Both the position numbers and the translations under genes were made by a program. DNA of 64,000 nt from JAFAGX01 sp963759875 (GTDB taxonomy: Bacteria > Acidobacteriota > Terriglobia > Terriglobales > Acidobacteriaceae): contig CAVXBB010000017.1 in NCBI GenBank assembly GCA_963759875.1, forward strand, positions 496,001-560,000, in the 5' to 3' direction. The notes under the pieces are model-generated. The model did not search any database, was not told the DNA's origin, and was given only the letters and a program-made list of their open reading frames with translations. Numbering within the stretch: the first letter of the stretch is position 1; each line of letters starts with the position of its first letter. This document shows positions 36,383 through 44,809 of this stretch, in pieces.

Positions 36383-37495
36383 ATGAAACGTTTTCTTGAT
36401 CGTTTGCTGGTTTTGGCAATTTTAGGGTCCTTGCCCTTAGTCGCGGACGACACAGTAAGCAAAGCGTTGATCCGCGATATCAGTTCAATCGAGGGAATCC
36501 GCGATAACCCGGTCCTCGGATATGGGGTGGTTGTGGGCTTGAGAAATACCGGCGACAAGCAACAAACCTTGTTCACCAATCAGACTCTGGCGAACATTCT
36601 ACTGCGCATGGGAGTACAAGCTCCCGCCGGCACGATCATCGTAAAGAATGTGGCGGCAGTATTCGTGACTGCCACGCTGCCACCCTTCGCGCGTCCTGGC
36701 ACGAAACTTGATGTGACCGTCGCCTCGGCGGGTGACGCGAGAAGCCTGGAAGGAGGAACGCTGCTGCTCACCCCTCTTTATGCCGCTGACGGGCAGATTT
36801 ATGCGAGCGCTCAGGGGCCTTTGACGTTGGGAGGCTTTAGTGAGGGCGGAGGATCAAATGCGAAGCAGGTGAATCATCCTACGACTGGACGAATTCCTAA
36901 CGGCGCCTCGGTGGAGCGAGACAGCTCAGTGGACCTGAATTCTCTTCATAAGCTTTCGTTGCTTTTGAACGATCCGAATTTCAGCACGGCCGAGGAAGTA
37001 GCCCACGCGATCAATGGGGATCTGCGGCACGATATCGCCGTCGTGGTGGACAGTAGGCGGGTGGATATCGATCCCAGCACTCCCGAAAGTGAGAAGGTCC
37101 CTGCTTTGCTTGCGCGGATCGAAAACCTGAGCGTTGAAGTGCATCATCGTGCTCGGGTCGTGGTTAATGAGCGCACTGGCACGGTGGTCATGGGAAAGGA
37201 CGTTCATTTAGGTGCGGTCTCCATTTTGCATGGCAACCTGTCCATCGAAGTTGCTACACAATTCTCGGTTTCGCAGCCCGCCCCGAAATCGCAAGGCGAA
37301 ACTGAGATAGTTCGTGAAACTAACATCAGGGCTGAAGAATCTCCGACGCGGCGTATTGAACTCTCCGAGGGAGCCAGCGTCGAGCAGTTGGTAAACGGGC
37401 TGCAGAAAATTGGCGCTACGGCGCGCGACGTTATCGCGATCCTGCAAGCCATCAAATCGGCGGGTGCTCTGGAAGCTGATCTTGAGGTGATCTGA
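36383..37495 (+). CDS. flgI: Flagellar P-ring protein FlgI
   Basis: Periplasmic ring around the flagellar rod. ATG 36383 with GACGGA six bases upstream; product of 370 residues starting MKRFLDRLLVLAILGSLPLV, a signal peptide. Family motifs: ISSIEGIRDNPVLGYGVVVG, LRNTGDKQQTLFTNQTLANI, VAAVFVTATLPPFARPGTKL, LLLTPLYAADGQIYASAQGP, and C-terminal TARDVIAILQAIKSAGALEA. Complete and apparently functional, but it depends on FlgH and rod proteins that are truncated or absent nearby. Its stop overlaps flgJ by one base. Confidence 0.95.
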   Translation: MKRFLDRLLVLAILGSLPLVADDTVSKALIRDISSIEGIRDNPVLGYGVVVGLRNTGDKQQTLFTNQTLANILLRMGVQAPAGTIIVKNVAAVFVTATLPPFARPGTKLDVTVASAGDARSLEGGTLLLTPLYAADGQIYASAQGPLTLGGFSEGGGSNAKQVNHPTTGRIPNGASVERDSSVDLNSLHKLSLLLNDPNFSTAEEVAHAINGDLRHDIAVVVDSRRVDIDPSTPESEKVPALLARIENLSVEVHHRARVVVNERTGTVVMGKDVHLGAVSILHGNLSIEVATQFSVSQPAPKSQGETEIVRETNIRAEESPTRRIELSEGASVEQLVNGLQKIGATARDVIAILQAIKSAGALEADLEVI

Positions 37496-37845
37496 TGAAG
37501 GCTGTTTCTGCAAACTCGCAGCAAACAACTCTAGGCTTGCAGGAATCCTCTCCCGACAGGCTCGTCCGCGCCGCGCACCAGTTTGAGGCGATCTTACTTA
37601 ATCAATTACTCGGTTCTTTAGAACATAGCTTTTCGACATTGGGGAAAGAGAAGCAGGGATCCGGATCAGATCGGTATCACTTTCTTGCAGTACAGCAGTT
37701 GGCATCCAACATGGCGGCGAGGGGCGGGATCGGCATAGCCGACATGATCATTCGCAGTTTGAAGCAGCGGGGCACAAGCCCAACCTTGTACAACCCACAA
37801 AAAAGCCTCTCAGGTTTTTCTGAGAGGCTTGACGTAAACTTTTGA
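37495..37845 (+). CDS. flgJ: Rod-binding protein (FlgJ N-terminal domain), 3' end altered
   Basis: 116-residue frame. Residues about 20-90 match the FlgJ rod-binding domain: RLVRAAHQFEAILLNQLLGS, QGSGSDRYHFLAVQQLASNM and GGIGIADMIIRSLKQ. No muramidase domain follows, as in many alpha/epsilon-type and Acidobacterial FlgJ. The last ~25 residues (PTLYNPQKSLSGFSERLDV) are encoded across the stem of a terminator that serves the opposite strand, so the native gene end was probably lost at about 37,775. Start codon overlaps the flgI stop. Confidence 0.8.
   Translation: MKAVSANSQQTTLGLQESSPDRLVRAAHQFEAILLNQLLGSLEHSFSTLGKEKQGSGSDRYHFLAVQQLASNMAARGGIGIADMIIRSLKQRGTSPTLYNPQKSLSGFSERLDVNF
37799..37830 (-). 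terminator. Terminator for the short minus-strand gene
   Basis: An 11-bp stem (AAGCCTCTCAG with CTGAGAGGCTT, six-base loop) is followed on the minus strand by TTTTTT. It lies 41 bases after the stop of the 13-codon Lys-rich gene and inside the 3' end of the flgJ frame. Confidence 0.85.
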
Positions 37846-37870
37846 AAGTTGCGAGCTACTGCTCAGCCAC

Positions 37871-37912
37871 TTAGTGTTTCTTTTTCTTGGCAGCTTTCTT
37901 CTTTGCTGGCAT
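37871..37912 (-). CDS. 13-residue Lys-rich peptide gene
   Basis: ATG 37912 to TAA 37871 encodes MPAKKKAAKKKKH. A strong ribosome site, GGAGG, lies five bases upstream of the ATG, and a Rho-independent terminator lies just downstream, so the unit has the layout of a real gene although it is far below usual size. Nine of 13 residues are basic (eight Lys and one His). Similar Lys/Ala-rich stretches form the L21 tail in this genome, so it may be a nucleic-acid-binding peptide or a remnant tail of a larger basic protein. No homology claim is made. Confidence 0.5.
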   Translation of the reverse strand: MPAKKKAAKKKKH

Positions 37913-38088
37913 GTTTTCCTCCGTGATCTATTTCCCTTGCTGTCTTTTGCTTTGAAGCAATCGCCATTACAAAGCGACCGCATCACATCCCTGATATTGC
38001 GTTGGATCAGTTTCGATTGTCAATAGAATTCTTCACGTAGAGGTTGTCTAATCGACCGCTGCTGAGATGTCGTAAACTTTGTTGCAGC

Positions 38089-39681
38089 ATGTCGCGCGAC
38101 CCCATCGAAACCGAAATTTTCAAAAATATTTTTCATTCGATTGCTGAGGAAATGGGCGCAGCACTTCGCCGAACTGCGTTTTCGCCAAATATCAAAGAGC
38201 GGCGCGATTACTCGTGCGCGGTGTTCGATTCCGATGGAGAAGTGATCGCGATGGGAGATCACATGCCCGTCCATCTGGGTTCCATGCCCAAGTCCGTACG
38301 CGCGGTGCTGGACAATTTCGTATTGGCCCCGGGCGATGTCGCCATGTTGAACGATCCATTTCGCGGAGGGACCCACCTGCCGGATATTACTCTGGTAGCG
38401 CCCGTGCACATCTCCAGCGGCAGGCATGGAGCGGATTTCTATGTAGCTTCTCGCGCACATCACGCCGATATCGGTGGCGCGTATCCGGGATCAATGGGCT
38501 TGTGTCGGGAGATTTTTGCGGAGGGTTTTCGCATTCCGCCGGTAAGAATCATGCAGAAAGGTAAACTGCAGGCGGATGTACTGGCGCTGCTTTTGAGCAA
38601 TGTTCGCACACCGCAGGAGCGAGAAGGGGATTTGAGAGCTCAGATCGCGGCATGCAATACCGGAGCAGAAAGGTTACGCGAAGTTTGCGAGCGTTATTCG
38701 CTGTCACGGGTGAAGGTCGCCACGAGAGAGTTGCTCGACTACTCGGAAGAGCTGATGCGTGAGTTCCTCAAGCGGGTTCCTCCTGGTGCGTATCATGCGG
38801 AGGACGTTCTCGACGATGACGGCACCAGTGACAAGCCGATAAAGATCGCCGTCACGATCAGGTTTTCCAAGCCAGGGGGAACTGTCGCCGGGCCGGTGAT
38901 AGTCGATTTCACCGGCAGCGATCCGCAGGTTGCAGGCAGCGTCAACGCAGTAGCGGCGATAACGTACTCGGCCTGCTTTTATGTTTTCCGATGCCTTCTG
39001 GTCGAGGACGTACCTGCTACTGCCGGCCTGATGCGCCCGATTGAGGTTATCATTCCAGAGGGTACCGTGGTGAATGCGCGTCCACCCGCAGCAGTAGCTG
39101 GTGGAAACGTGGAAACCTCGCAAAGGATTGTGGACGTGCTGTTACGAGCTTTGGCAAAAGCTATTCCCGACCGAATACCTGCGGCTGCTGCGGGCACGAT
39201 GAACAATCTTACGATTGGCGGAATCGATCCGCGCACGGACGAGCCGTTTGCCTATTATGAAACCATCGCAGGTGGAATGGGTGCGCGGCCCACAAAAGCT
39301 GGCGTCTCCGGCGTGCACACTCACATGACTAATTCACTGAACACGCCCGTTGAAGCGCTCGAATATGCCTATCCACTGCGGGTTCACCGATATTCGCTGC
39401 GGCGCAAGAGCGGAGGCAAGGGTCTTCATGGCGGTGGGGACGGAATTATTCGCGACATCGAAGTTCTCACCAATGCGGAATGCACTCTTCTATCGGACCG
39501 GCGCCACTACCCGCCTTACGGTTTGAGTGGAGGAGGAGACGGCGTGCAAGGGGAAGCTTCGGTGATCCGCAAAAATGGTTCGGCCCAACCTCTGCCAGGC
39601 AAGTTCAACGTTAGACTTCTCCGGGGTGAACGGATTCGGATTGGAACTCCAGGCGGGGGCGCTTGGGGACGGAAAGGTTGA
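38089..39681 (+). CDS. hyuB: Hydantoinase B / 5-oxoprolinase family protein
   Basis: ATG 38089 (MSRDPIETEIFKNIFHSIAE) gives 530 residues. Family markers: EEMGAALRRTAFSPNIKERR, DYSCAVFDSDGEVIAMGDHM, NDPFRGGTHLPDITLVAPVH, ASRAHHADIGGAYPGSMG and C-terminal YPLRVHRYSLRRKSGGKGLH with GGGDG. HyuB normally acts with HyuA (ATP-dependent hydrolysis of hydantoins or 5-oxoproline, or acetone/acetophenone carboxylation). No hyuA is adjacent; the upstream gap holds only the 13-codon gene on the other strand. An unlinked partner or a different role is possible. Confidence 0.9.
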   Translation: MSRDPIETEIFKNIFHSIAEEMGAALRRTAFSPNIKERRDYSCAVFDSDGEVIAMGDHMPVHLGSMPKSVRAVLDNFVLAPGDVAMLNDPFRGGTHLPDITLVAPVHISSGRHGADFYVASRAHHADIGGAYPGSMGLCREIFAEGFRIPPVRIMQKGKLQADVLALLLSNVRTPQEREGDLRAQIAACNTGAERLREVCERYSLSRVKVATRELLDYSEELMREFLKRVPPGAYHAEDVLDDDGTSDKPIKIAVTIRFSKPGGTVAGPVIVDFTGSDPQVAGSVNAVAAITYSACFYVFRCLLVEDVPATAGLMRPIEVIIPEGTVVNARPPAAVAGGNVETSQRIVDVLLRALAKAIPDRIPAAAAGTMNNLTIGGIDPRTDEPFAYYETIAGGMGARPTKAGVSGVHTHMTNSLNTPVEALEYAYPLRVHRYSLRRKSGGKGLHGGGDGIIRDIEVLTNAECTLLSDRRHYPPYGLSGGGDGVQGEASVIRKNGSAQPLPGKFNVRLLRGERIRIGTPGGGAWGRKG

Positions 39682-39699
39682 TCTACGGAGTTAACAAAG

Positions 39700-40257
39700 A
39701 TGACTGATCTTGGGTCGCATTATCTTGATGAAGTTCGGCGACAATTCCGCGGCTACAAACGCCTGGGCGAAGGCGCGATGTCTCAGCTAACGGACGAAGA
39801 ACTTTTCGTGACTATCGATCAGGAATCGAATTCGGTTGCGATTTTGGTGAAGCATTTGGCCGGAAATATGAGGTCACGATTCACCGACTTCCTCATAAGC
39901 GACGGTGAAAAGCCGAACCGAAATCGCGATCAGGAATTCGAGATCACCCCTAACACTACGCGTGCGGAGGTGTTGCGCTGGTGGGAAGACGGCTGGCAAC
40001 TGGTATTCTCGACTATTGCCGCGCTCAAACCCGAAGACCTGCTGCGTACCGTCACAATTCGGAGCGAGCCACACACTGTTTTGCAAGCCATAAACCGGCA
40101 ATTGGCGCACTATTCGGCTCACGTAGCGCAGATCATTTTCCTGGCAAAACATCTACGCTCCAGCGAATGGAAAACGCTCAGTACTCCGCGCGGCAAGTCG
40201 CAGGATTTCAATGCCACTGCCCAGAGATACGAGAAGGGCCTCCTGCGCGAGAAATGA
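39700..40257 (+). CDS. DUF1572 (DinB-like) protein
   Basis: 185 residues of the DUF1572 family: LDEVRRQFRGYKRLGEGAMS, then NSVAILVKHLAGNMRSRFTD (first metal His), RWWEDGWQLVFSTIAALKPE and INRQLAHYSAHVAQIIFLAK with the HxxxH pair. It belongs to the DinB/YfiT superfamily, which often contributes to thiol or metal chemistry; no substrate is known. It lies 18 bases after hyuB on the same strand, so co-transcription is possible. Confidence 0.82.
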   Translation: MTDLGSHYLDEVRRQFRGYKRLGEGAMSQLTDEELFVTIDQESNSVAILVKHLAGNMRSRFTDFLISDGEKPNRNRDQEFEITPNTTRAEVLRWWEDGWQLVFSTIAALKPEDLLRTVTIRSEPHTVLQAINRQLAHYSAHVAQIIFLAKHLRSSEWKTLSTPRGKSQDFNATAQRYEKGLLREK

Positions 40258-40348
40258 CAGCAATCACCCGAGCGTCACTCAGCAACTTACAGCTGTGGTG
40301 CTAGAATCAAGAGTTTGCTCCGCAAGAGCGAATCCCTGCAGGTGACTT

Positions 40349-41407
40349 ATGGCCGAAACGATGTTCGCGGTGCTAAAGCCAAAAGCCGCCCCCGGTGCGG
40401 AGATTCGGGAAGTAAAGATTCCCGCATTCGGCCGTACTGACGTTCTGGTGAAGGTCAAAGTCGCCTCGATTTGCGGCACGGACCTGCATATCTACGAATG
40501 GGACCGCTGGGCTCAAAACAGGATTCATCCTCCCTTAATTCCGGGCCACGAGTTTTGCGGAGAAGTCGTGGCCTATGGAGATGAAGTCACAAGTGTTAAA
40601 GAAGGGGATTTTGTTTCCGCTGAGATGCATGTAGCCTGCGGCAAGTGTTTACAGTGCCGCACTGGCGAAGCTCACATTTGCCAGAACGTAAAGATCATCG
40701 GCGTGGATGCGGATGGAGCATTCGCCGAATATGTGGTGATTCCGGAATCCAACATATGGAAACTGGATCCAGCCATTCCGCAGGAATACGCTTCGATTTT
40801 GGATCCGCTCGGGAACGCAGTTCACACTGTGCTTGCTGGAGAAATTGCCGCCAAAACTGTTGCGATCACCGGCTGTGGACCCATCGGGCTGTTTTCAATC
40901 GCGGTGGCCAGAGCGGTGGGAGCAGCTCAGGTGTTTGCTGTCGAGGTGAATGAGCATCGCCGCCGCATCGCAAAAGAAATGAAAGCTGATCTCACGCTCG
41001 ACCCCTCCAAGGACGATGTCAATTTAGTGATCATGGAGCGCACGGGAGGGCTCGGGGTAGATGTTGTCCTGGAGATGGCAGGTCACCCCAATGCGATTCG
41101 GACGGCTTTTGACATCGTACGTCGGGGCGGGCGCATTTCCCTGCTTGGCCTCACTTCCAAACCAATCGCACTTAATTTTTCGGAGGATATCATCTTTAAA
41201 GGAATTACGATCCAGGGCATTAATGGACGCCGGATGTATCAGACCTGGTACCAGATGACGGCGCTGCTGAAGAATGGCAAGCTCGACCTGCACCCGGTCA
41301 TCACGGACCGAATTGCCATGAAAGATTTCTCTAAAGCTATGGAACGGCTGAAAACGGGAGAGTCGAGCAAGATTCTGGTCTACCCGAACGGAACCGGCAA
41401 ACCCTAG
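40349..41407 (+). CDS. tdh: L-threonine 3-dehydrogenase
   Basis: Zinc-dependent MDR enzyme oxidising L-threonine to 2-amino-3-ketobutyrate. 352 residues: catalytic zinc ligands in ASICGTDLHIYEWDRWAQN and GHEFCGEVVAYG, structural zinc cysteines in CGKCLQCRTGEAHIC, NAD motif VAITGCGPIGLFSIAVARAV, and INGRRMYQTWYQMTALLKNG, the Tdh-specific C-terminal segment. Kbl (glycine C-acetyltransferase), the usual partner, is not adjacent. Possible -10 TAGAAT lies about 42 bases upstream. Confidence 0.93.
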   Translation: MAETMFAVLKPKAAPGAEIREVKIPAFGRTDVLVKVKVASICGTDLHIYEWDRWAQNRIHPPLIPGHEFCGEVVAYGDEVTSVKEGDFVSAEMHVACGKCLQCRTGEAHICQNVKIIGVDADGAFAEYVVIPESNIWKLDPAIPQEYASILDPLGNAVHTVLAGEIAAKTVAITGCGPIGLFSIAVARAVGAAQVFAVEVNEHRRRIAKEMKADLTLDPSKDDVNLVIMERTGGLGVDVVLEMAGHPNAIRTAFDIVRRGGRISLLGLTSKPIALNFSEDIIFKGITIQGINGRRMYQTWYQMTALLKNGKLDLHPVITDRIAMKDFSKAMERLKTGESSKILVYPNGTGKP

Positions 41408-41422
41408 CCACTATCTCGCCTG

Positions 41423-42085
41423 CTACACTCCGGCGGGCATCTTCACAATTTTTTTTTGTATCGCGTAAGTGACGAGTTGGGCCTTGTTGTGAATGTCGAG
41501 CTTGCGCATAAGGTTGAACTTGTGTGCCTCGACTGTCTTGATACTAAGGCCGAGGAGCGCAGCTATTTCTTTAACTGAATTGCCTTCCGCGATCATCTTC
41601 ACCACTTCACGTTCCCGCGGAGTCAATGTCGCCCCACGGGGCTGCCCACGCCTCCCCTGAGAACGTGAGCGGAAATCATCAACCAGCTTACCGAGGATCT
41701 GGGGGCTTAAATATTTGCGTCCCTGAGAAACATCGCGAACCGCACTGATCAGTTTGGGCGCCGGTGCGTCTTTCAGGATGTAGCCGAACGCGCCCACCTC
41801 CAGACATTGCAGCAAGTATTCTTCATCTTCGTGCATCGTCAAAAAAATTAGACGAGTGCCGGGGCAGTCTTTCTCAATCTGCCGGGCGGCTTCAAAACTT
41901 GACAGGCCGGGCATGCCGATATCCATGAGCACCACTTCAGGCCGGAACTTGCGTACTTCTTCCAGTCCCTGTGTGGCATCGCTTCCTTCGCCTACGACCT
42001 GAATGTCACCTTCGCTTTCGAGTACGCGCCGCAAGCCCTCGCGAAAGAGGGTATGGTCATCAACAATGATGCACCTGATCGCCAT
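41423..42085 (-). CDS. NarL/LuxR-family response regulator
   Basis: 220 residues from ATG 42085 (MAIRCIIVDDHTLFREGL). Receiver domain with acidic pair DD, phosphoacceptor in EVVLMDIGMPG, and conserved Thr/Lys in FLTMHED and YILKDA; C-terminal LuxR helix-turn-helix LTPREREVVKMIAEGNSVKE and IAALLGLSIKTVEAHKFNLM. Paired with the histidine kinase just upstream (35-base gap, same strand), so the two form a two-component system. Target genes are not deducible. Confidence 0.93.
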   Translation of the reverse strand: MAIRCIIVDDHTLFREGLRRVLESEGDIQVVGEGSDATQGLEEVRKFRPEVVLMDIGMPGLSSFEAARQIEKDCPGTRLIFLTMHEDEEYLLQCLEVGAFGYILKDAPAPKLISAVRDVSQGRKYLSPQILGKLVDDFRSRSQGRRGQPRGATLTPREREVVKMIAEGNSVKEIAALLGLSIKTVEAHKFNLMRKLDIHNKAQLVTYAIQKKIVKMPAGV

Positions 42086-42119
42086 TGGGAAATCCAAAAC
42101 TTACCCCGCTCGTGCGAAC

Positions 42120-42887
42120 TCAACTGGCGCGCCGGACGGCATCGTGCTTTAACGACGCGCTCGGCTGCTTTGATACTGCTACCCACGGGATTGGGAGCAT
42201 AACGCGCAGCCGTGTCCCGCCTTTCCTGCTTGCATCAATTGCTACTGTTCCCCCCAGGGCGGCTACTCTTTCCCTGATGCCGGACAGTCCATAGCCGCGG
42301 CTGCTACTTTGATGCTTATTGGAGATTCCCACTCCATCATCCTCGACTACCACCGTGAGCTTGCAGTCCTGGTTACGGATTCGTACAGTCACGTTTCGGG
42401 CCTGCGAATGTTTCGCGATATTGTGTAGCGCTTCCTGAACACATCTGTAGGCTGCAACCTCGATCTCAGGAGCCAAGTTGCCAAGGTTCTGCGGAATACT
42501 GATTCGAGCTTTGATGCCGGTGTTTTTACTCAGTCCCTGCGCCTCTTTGCGAACGGCCGCAGCAAAGCCTAGTTCTTCCAACGTTCTCGGAGACAAGCGC
42601 GCAATAATTCTTCGCAATCCTGCGATCGTGCGATCCAGCAGTTCGGTTATGTCTTGGATCTTGTCTCCGGTTTCAGTACTCTGCGCCTCCGCCGCTAGCA
42701 TTCCTAATTGCAGACGAAGTAGCATCAAGCCTTGTCCGGTTTCGTCGTGAAGTTCACGACTGATCCGCTTACGTTCCTCTTCTTGGGCGCGTAGCCAATG
42801 ACGAGATGTGTCGGAATCTCGCTCCTGCACAGCGCTTTCGTGCGCCTGTTGCGGCTGTTTTTCGAACCTCGCAGGAAACCTAGTCAC
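42120..42887 (-). CDS. NarX-type sensor histidine kinase, cytoplasmic
   Basis: 255 residues; GTG start at 42887 preceded by GGAG. No membrane segment or obvious sensor domain is present. HisKA_3 dimerisation region with the phosphoacceptor in EEERKRISRELHDETGQGLM, then the HATPase core: CVQEALHNIAKHSQARNVTV (N box), VVVEDDGVGI (G1) and GYGLSGIRERVAALGG (G2). Functions with the NarL-type regulator encoded next. The lack of input domain suggests a soluble sensor or an external partner. Confidence 0.9.
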   Translation of the reverse strand: MTRFPARFEKQPQQAHESAVQERDSDTSRHWLRAQEEERKRISRELHDETGQGLMLLRLQLGMLAAEAQSTETGDKIQDITELLDRTIAGLRRIIARLSPRTLEELGFAAAVRKEAQGLSKNTGIKARISIPQNLGNLAPEIEVAAYRCVQEALHNIAKHSQARNVTVRIRNQDCKLTVVVEDDGVGISNKHQSSSRGYGLSGIRERVAALGGTVAIDASRKGGTRLRVMLPIPWVAVSKQPSASLKHDAVRRAS

Positions 42888-43053
42888 GCCGGCTCCGAGA
42901 AAACACGCGGCTAGGTGAGCTTGATCGTGCCGAGCCGCGGTTCAATTCGTGAATCTTCGCTTGTCCTCCTTAGGTACTAAGACAAACAAATCCAATGTTT
43001 GGATGTCTACTCTGATTCGGGGTTGCCCACATGATCAGGTACAATCCACAACA

Positions 43054-44226
43054 ATGCTGCGTTACTTCACCGCCGGCGAATCACACGGCGAAGCAATTGT
43101 TGCCTTCCTGTCGGGGTTGCCTGCGGGCTTGAAAGTTGATCAGACGTTTGTTGATCGCGAGCTGTGGCGGCGTCAGCAGGGCTATGGCCGGGGCGGGCGC
43201 ATGAAGATTGAGCGGGACACCGCTCACATCCTTTCTGGTGTGCGCCATGGAATGACGATCGGCTCGCCTATAACCGTCTTGCTGGAGAACAAAGATTGGA
43301 AGAATTGGCAGGAGGCGCTTCCCGTTGCAGATGGTGAAATTACAAAGCATAAGCGGGTCGCCTCCCCGCGTCCGGGACATGCCGATCTCGCGGGAGCTTT
43401 GAAGTACAACTTTCCAGAAGCTCGCTATGTTCTGGAACGCGCGTCGGCTCGAGAATCCGCGGCTCGGGTCGCCGTCGGAGCTCTGGCTAAGTTGTTCCTT
43501 CGTGAGTTGGGGATTGGAGTGCTGAGTCATGTCATTGCGGTGGGAGCTGCTGCTGTCGAGCATGAGGTCGGCTGGGAGCAGATTCTCGAGCTGCGCCAGA
43601 AACCAGAGATTCTCCTGAATTGCGCAGACGTCAAAGCTGAGCGGGCCATGAAGGAAGAAGTTGATCGAGCACTGAAAACGGGTGATTCGGTCGGTGGTGT
43701 TTTCGAAGTAGTTGCTGCTCACGTACCGCCAGGATTAGGCAGCTATGCGCAATGGGATGAACGGCTGGATGCGCGGCTCGCCGCAGCAGTGATGTCACTG
43801 CAAGCTGTAAAAGCTGTAGAGATCGGGGCTGGAATCAGCGCTGCAGCTTCTCCTGGCTCCGCCGTGCATGATGAAATAGGTTATGAGAAGTCGTGCAGTT
43901 TCGCCGGCTTTACACGGGTTCGAAACAATGCCGGTGGAATCGAGGGCGGAGTTTCAAACGGCGAGGAGATCCGAGTTCGAGGGTATCTCAAGCCGATTTC
44001 GACATTGCGACGGCCTCTGCAATCAGTCGATTTTACCAGTCGTGATCCGGTCAAGGCGGCTTACGAGCGTTCCGATGTGTGTGTTGTCCCGGCTGCGGGG
44101 GTGGCTGCGGAGGCAATGGTCGCGTTAACGCTGGCAGGCTGCGCGCTGGAAAAATCTGGGGGCGATTCGATGACTGAAACCTCCCGCAATTTTAAGGGCT
44201 ACCTCGAACAGTTGAGGAACTATTAG
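43054..44226 (+). CDS. aroC: Chorismate synthase
   Basis: FMN-dependent final enzyme of the shikimate pathway. ATG 43054 gives MLRYFTAGESHGEAIVAFLS; TACAAT at 43040-43045 ends eight bases ahead of it. 390 residues with RQQGYGRGGRMKIERD, SGVRHGMTIGSPI, RPGHADLAGALKYNF, ERASARESAARVAVGAL and RNNAGGIEGGVSNGEEIRVR, the three standard family signatures. It leads a plus-strand run aroC-def-fmt-rsmB. Confidence 0.96.
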   Translation: MLRYFTAGESHGEAIVAFLSGLPAGLKVDQTFVDRELWRRQQGYGRGGRMKIERDTAHILSGVRHGMTIGSPITVLLENKDWKNWQEALPVADGEITKHKRVASPRPGHADLAGALKYNFPEARYVLERASARESAARVAVGALAKLFLRELGIGVLSHVIAVGAAAVEHEVGWEQILELRQKPEILLNCADVKAERAMKEEVDRALKTGDSVGGVFEVVAAHVPPGLGSYAQWDERLDARLAAAVMSLQAVKAVEIGAGISAAASPGSAVHDEIGYEKSCSFAGFTRVRNNAGGIEGGVSNGEEIRVRGYLKPISTLRRPLQSVDFTSRDPVKAAYERSDVCVVPAAGVAAEAMVALTLAGCALEKSGGDSMTETSRNFKGYLEQLRNY

Positions 44227-44254
44227 CTGCTCATTCTGGTTGAATGCGTAATTA

Positions 44255-44764
44255 ATGATCTATTCCATCGTCAAGTTTGGGAATCCAGTTTTGGAGAGAC
44301 CTGCGGAACCTGTCACGACTTTCGATGACGCGTTAAGAAAGTTGGTCGACGATATGTTCGAGTCCATGTACGAGGCCCGCGGGGTCGGCCTGGCGGCACC
44401 ACAAATTGGGATTTCGAAGCGGCTGGCCGTCATCGATATCAGTTTTAAGGAAGATTCTGACGCAAAGCTGGTGCTGGCTAATCCGGAAATCATTCACACC
44501 GAAGGCAAGCACACCCAACCGGAAGGATGTTTGAGCATTCCTGAGTTTCGTGAGCCGATAACGCGGGCGCGGAAAGTCACTATTCGCGCCCAGGATGTGA
44601 ACGGGAAATGGTATGAGAAAACCGGCGAGGACCTGCTCGCCCGAGCCTTTCTGCACGAAACAGATCACCTCAATGGGAAGCTTTATATAAGTCACCTCAG
44701 CGCGTTGAAACGTGACCTCATGAAGCGCAAGATCCGTAAACTGATGAAAGCAGGAGAGTGGTAG
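44255..44764 (+). CDS. def: Peptide deformylase
   Basis: Metalloenzyme removing the formyl group from nascent proteins. 169 residues with all three motifs: GVGLAAPQIG, EGCLSIPEF (Cys metal ligand) and FLHETDHLNGKLY (HExxH). Followed by fmt, which adds the formyl group; def-fmt-rsmB is a classic conserved order. 28 bases after aroC. Confidence 0.96.
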   Translation: MIYSIVKFGNPVLERPAEPVTTFDDALRKLVDDMFESMYEARGVGLAAPQIGISKRLAVIDISFKEDSDAKLVLANPEIIHTEGKHTQPEGCLSIPEFREPITRARKVTIRAQDVNGKWYEKTGEDLLARAFLHETDHLNGKLYISHLSALKRDLMKRKIRKLMKAGEW

Positions 44765-44809
44765 AAATTGCATGTTCAACTGTTGAGTGATTGAATCGTT
44801 GTTGAATCA

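Noticed and set aside
38044..38088. Extended TTG start for hyuB
   Set aside because: The extra 15 residues are not family-like; ATG 38089 gives the conserved N-terminus.
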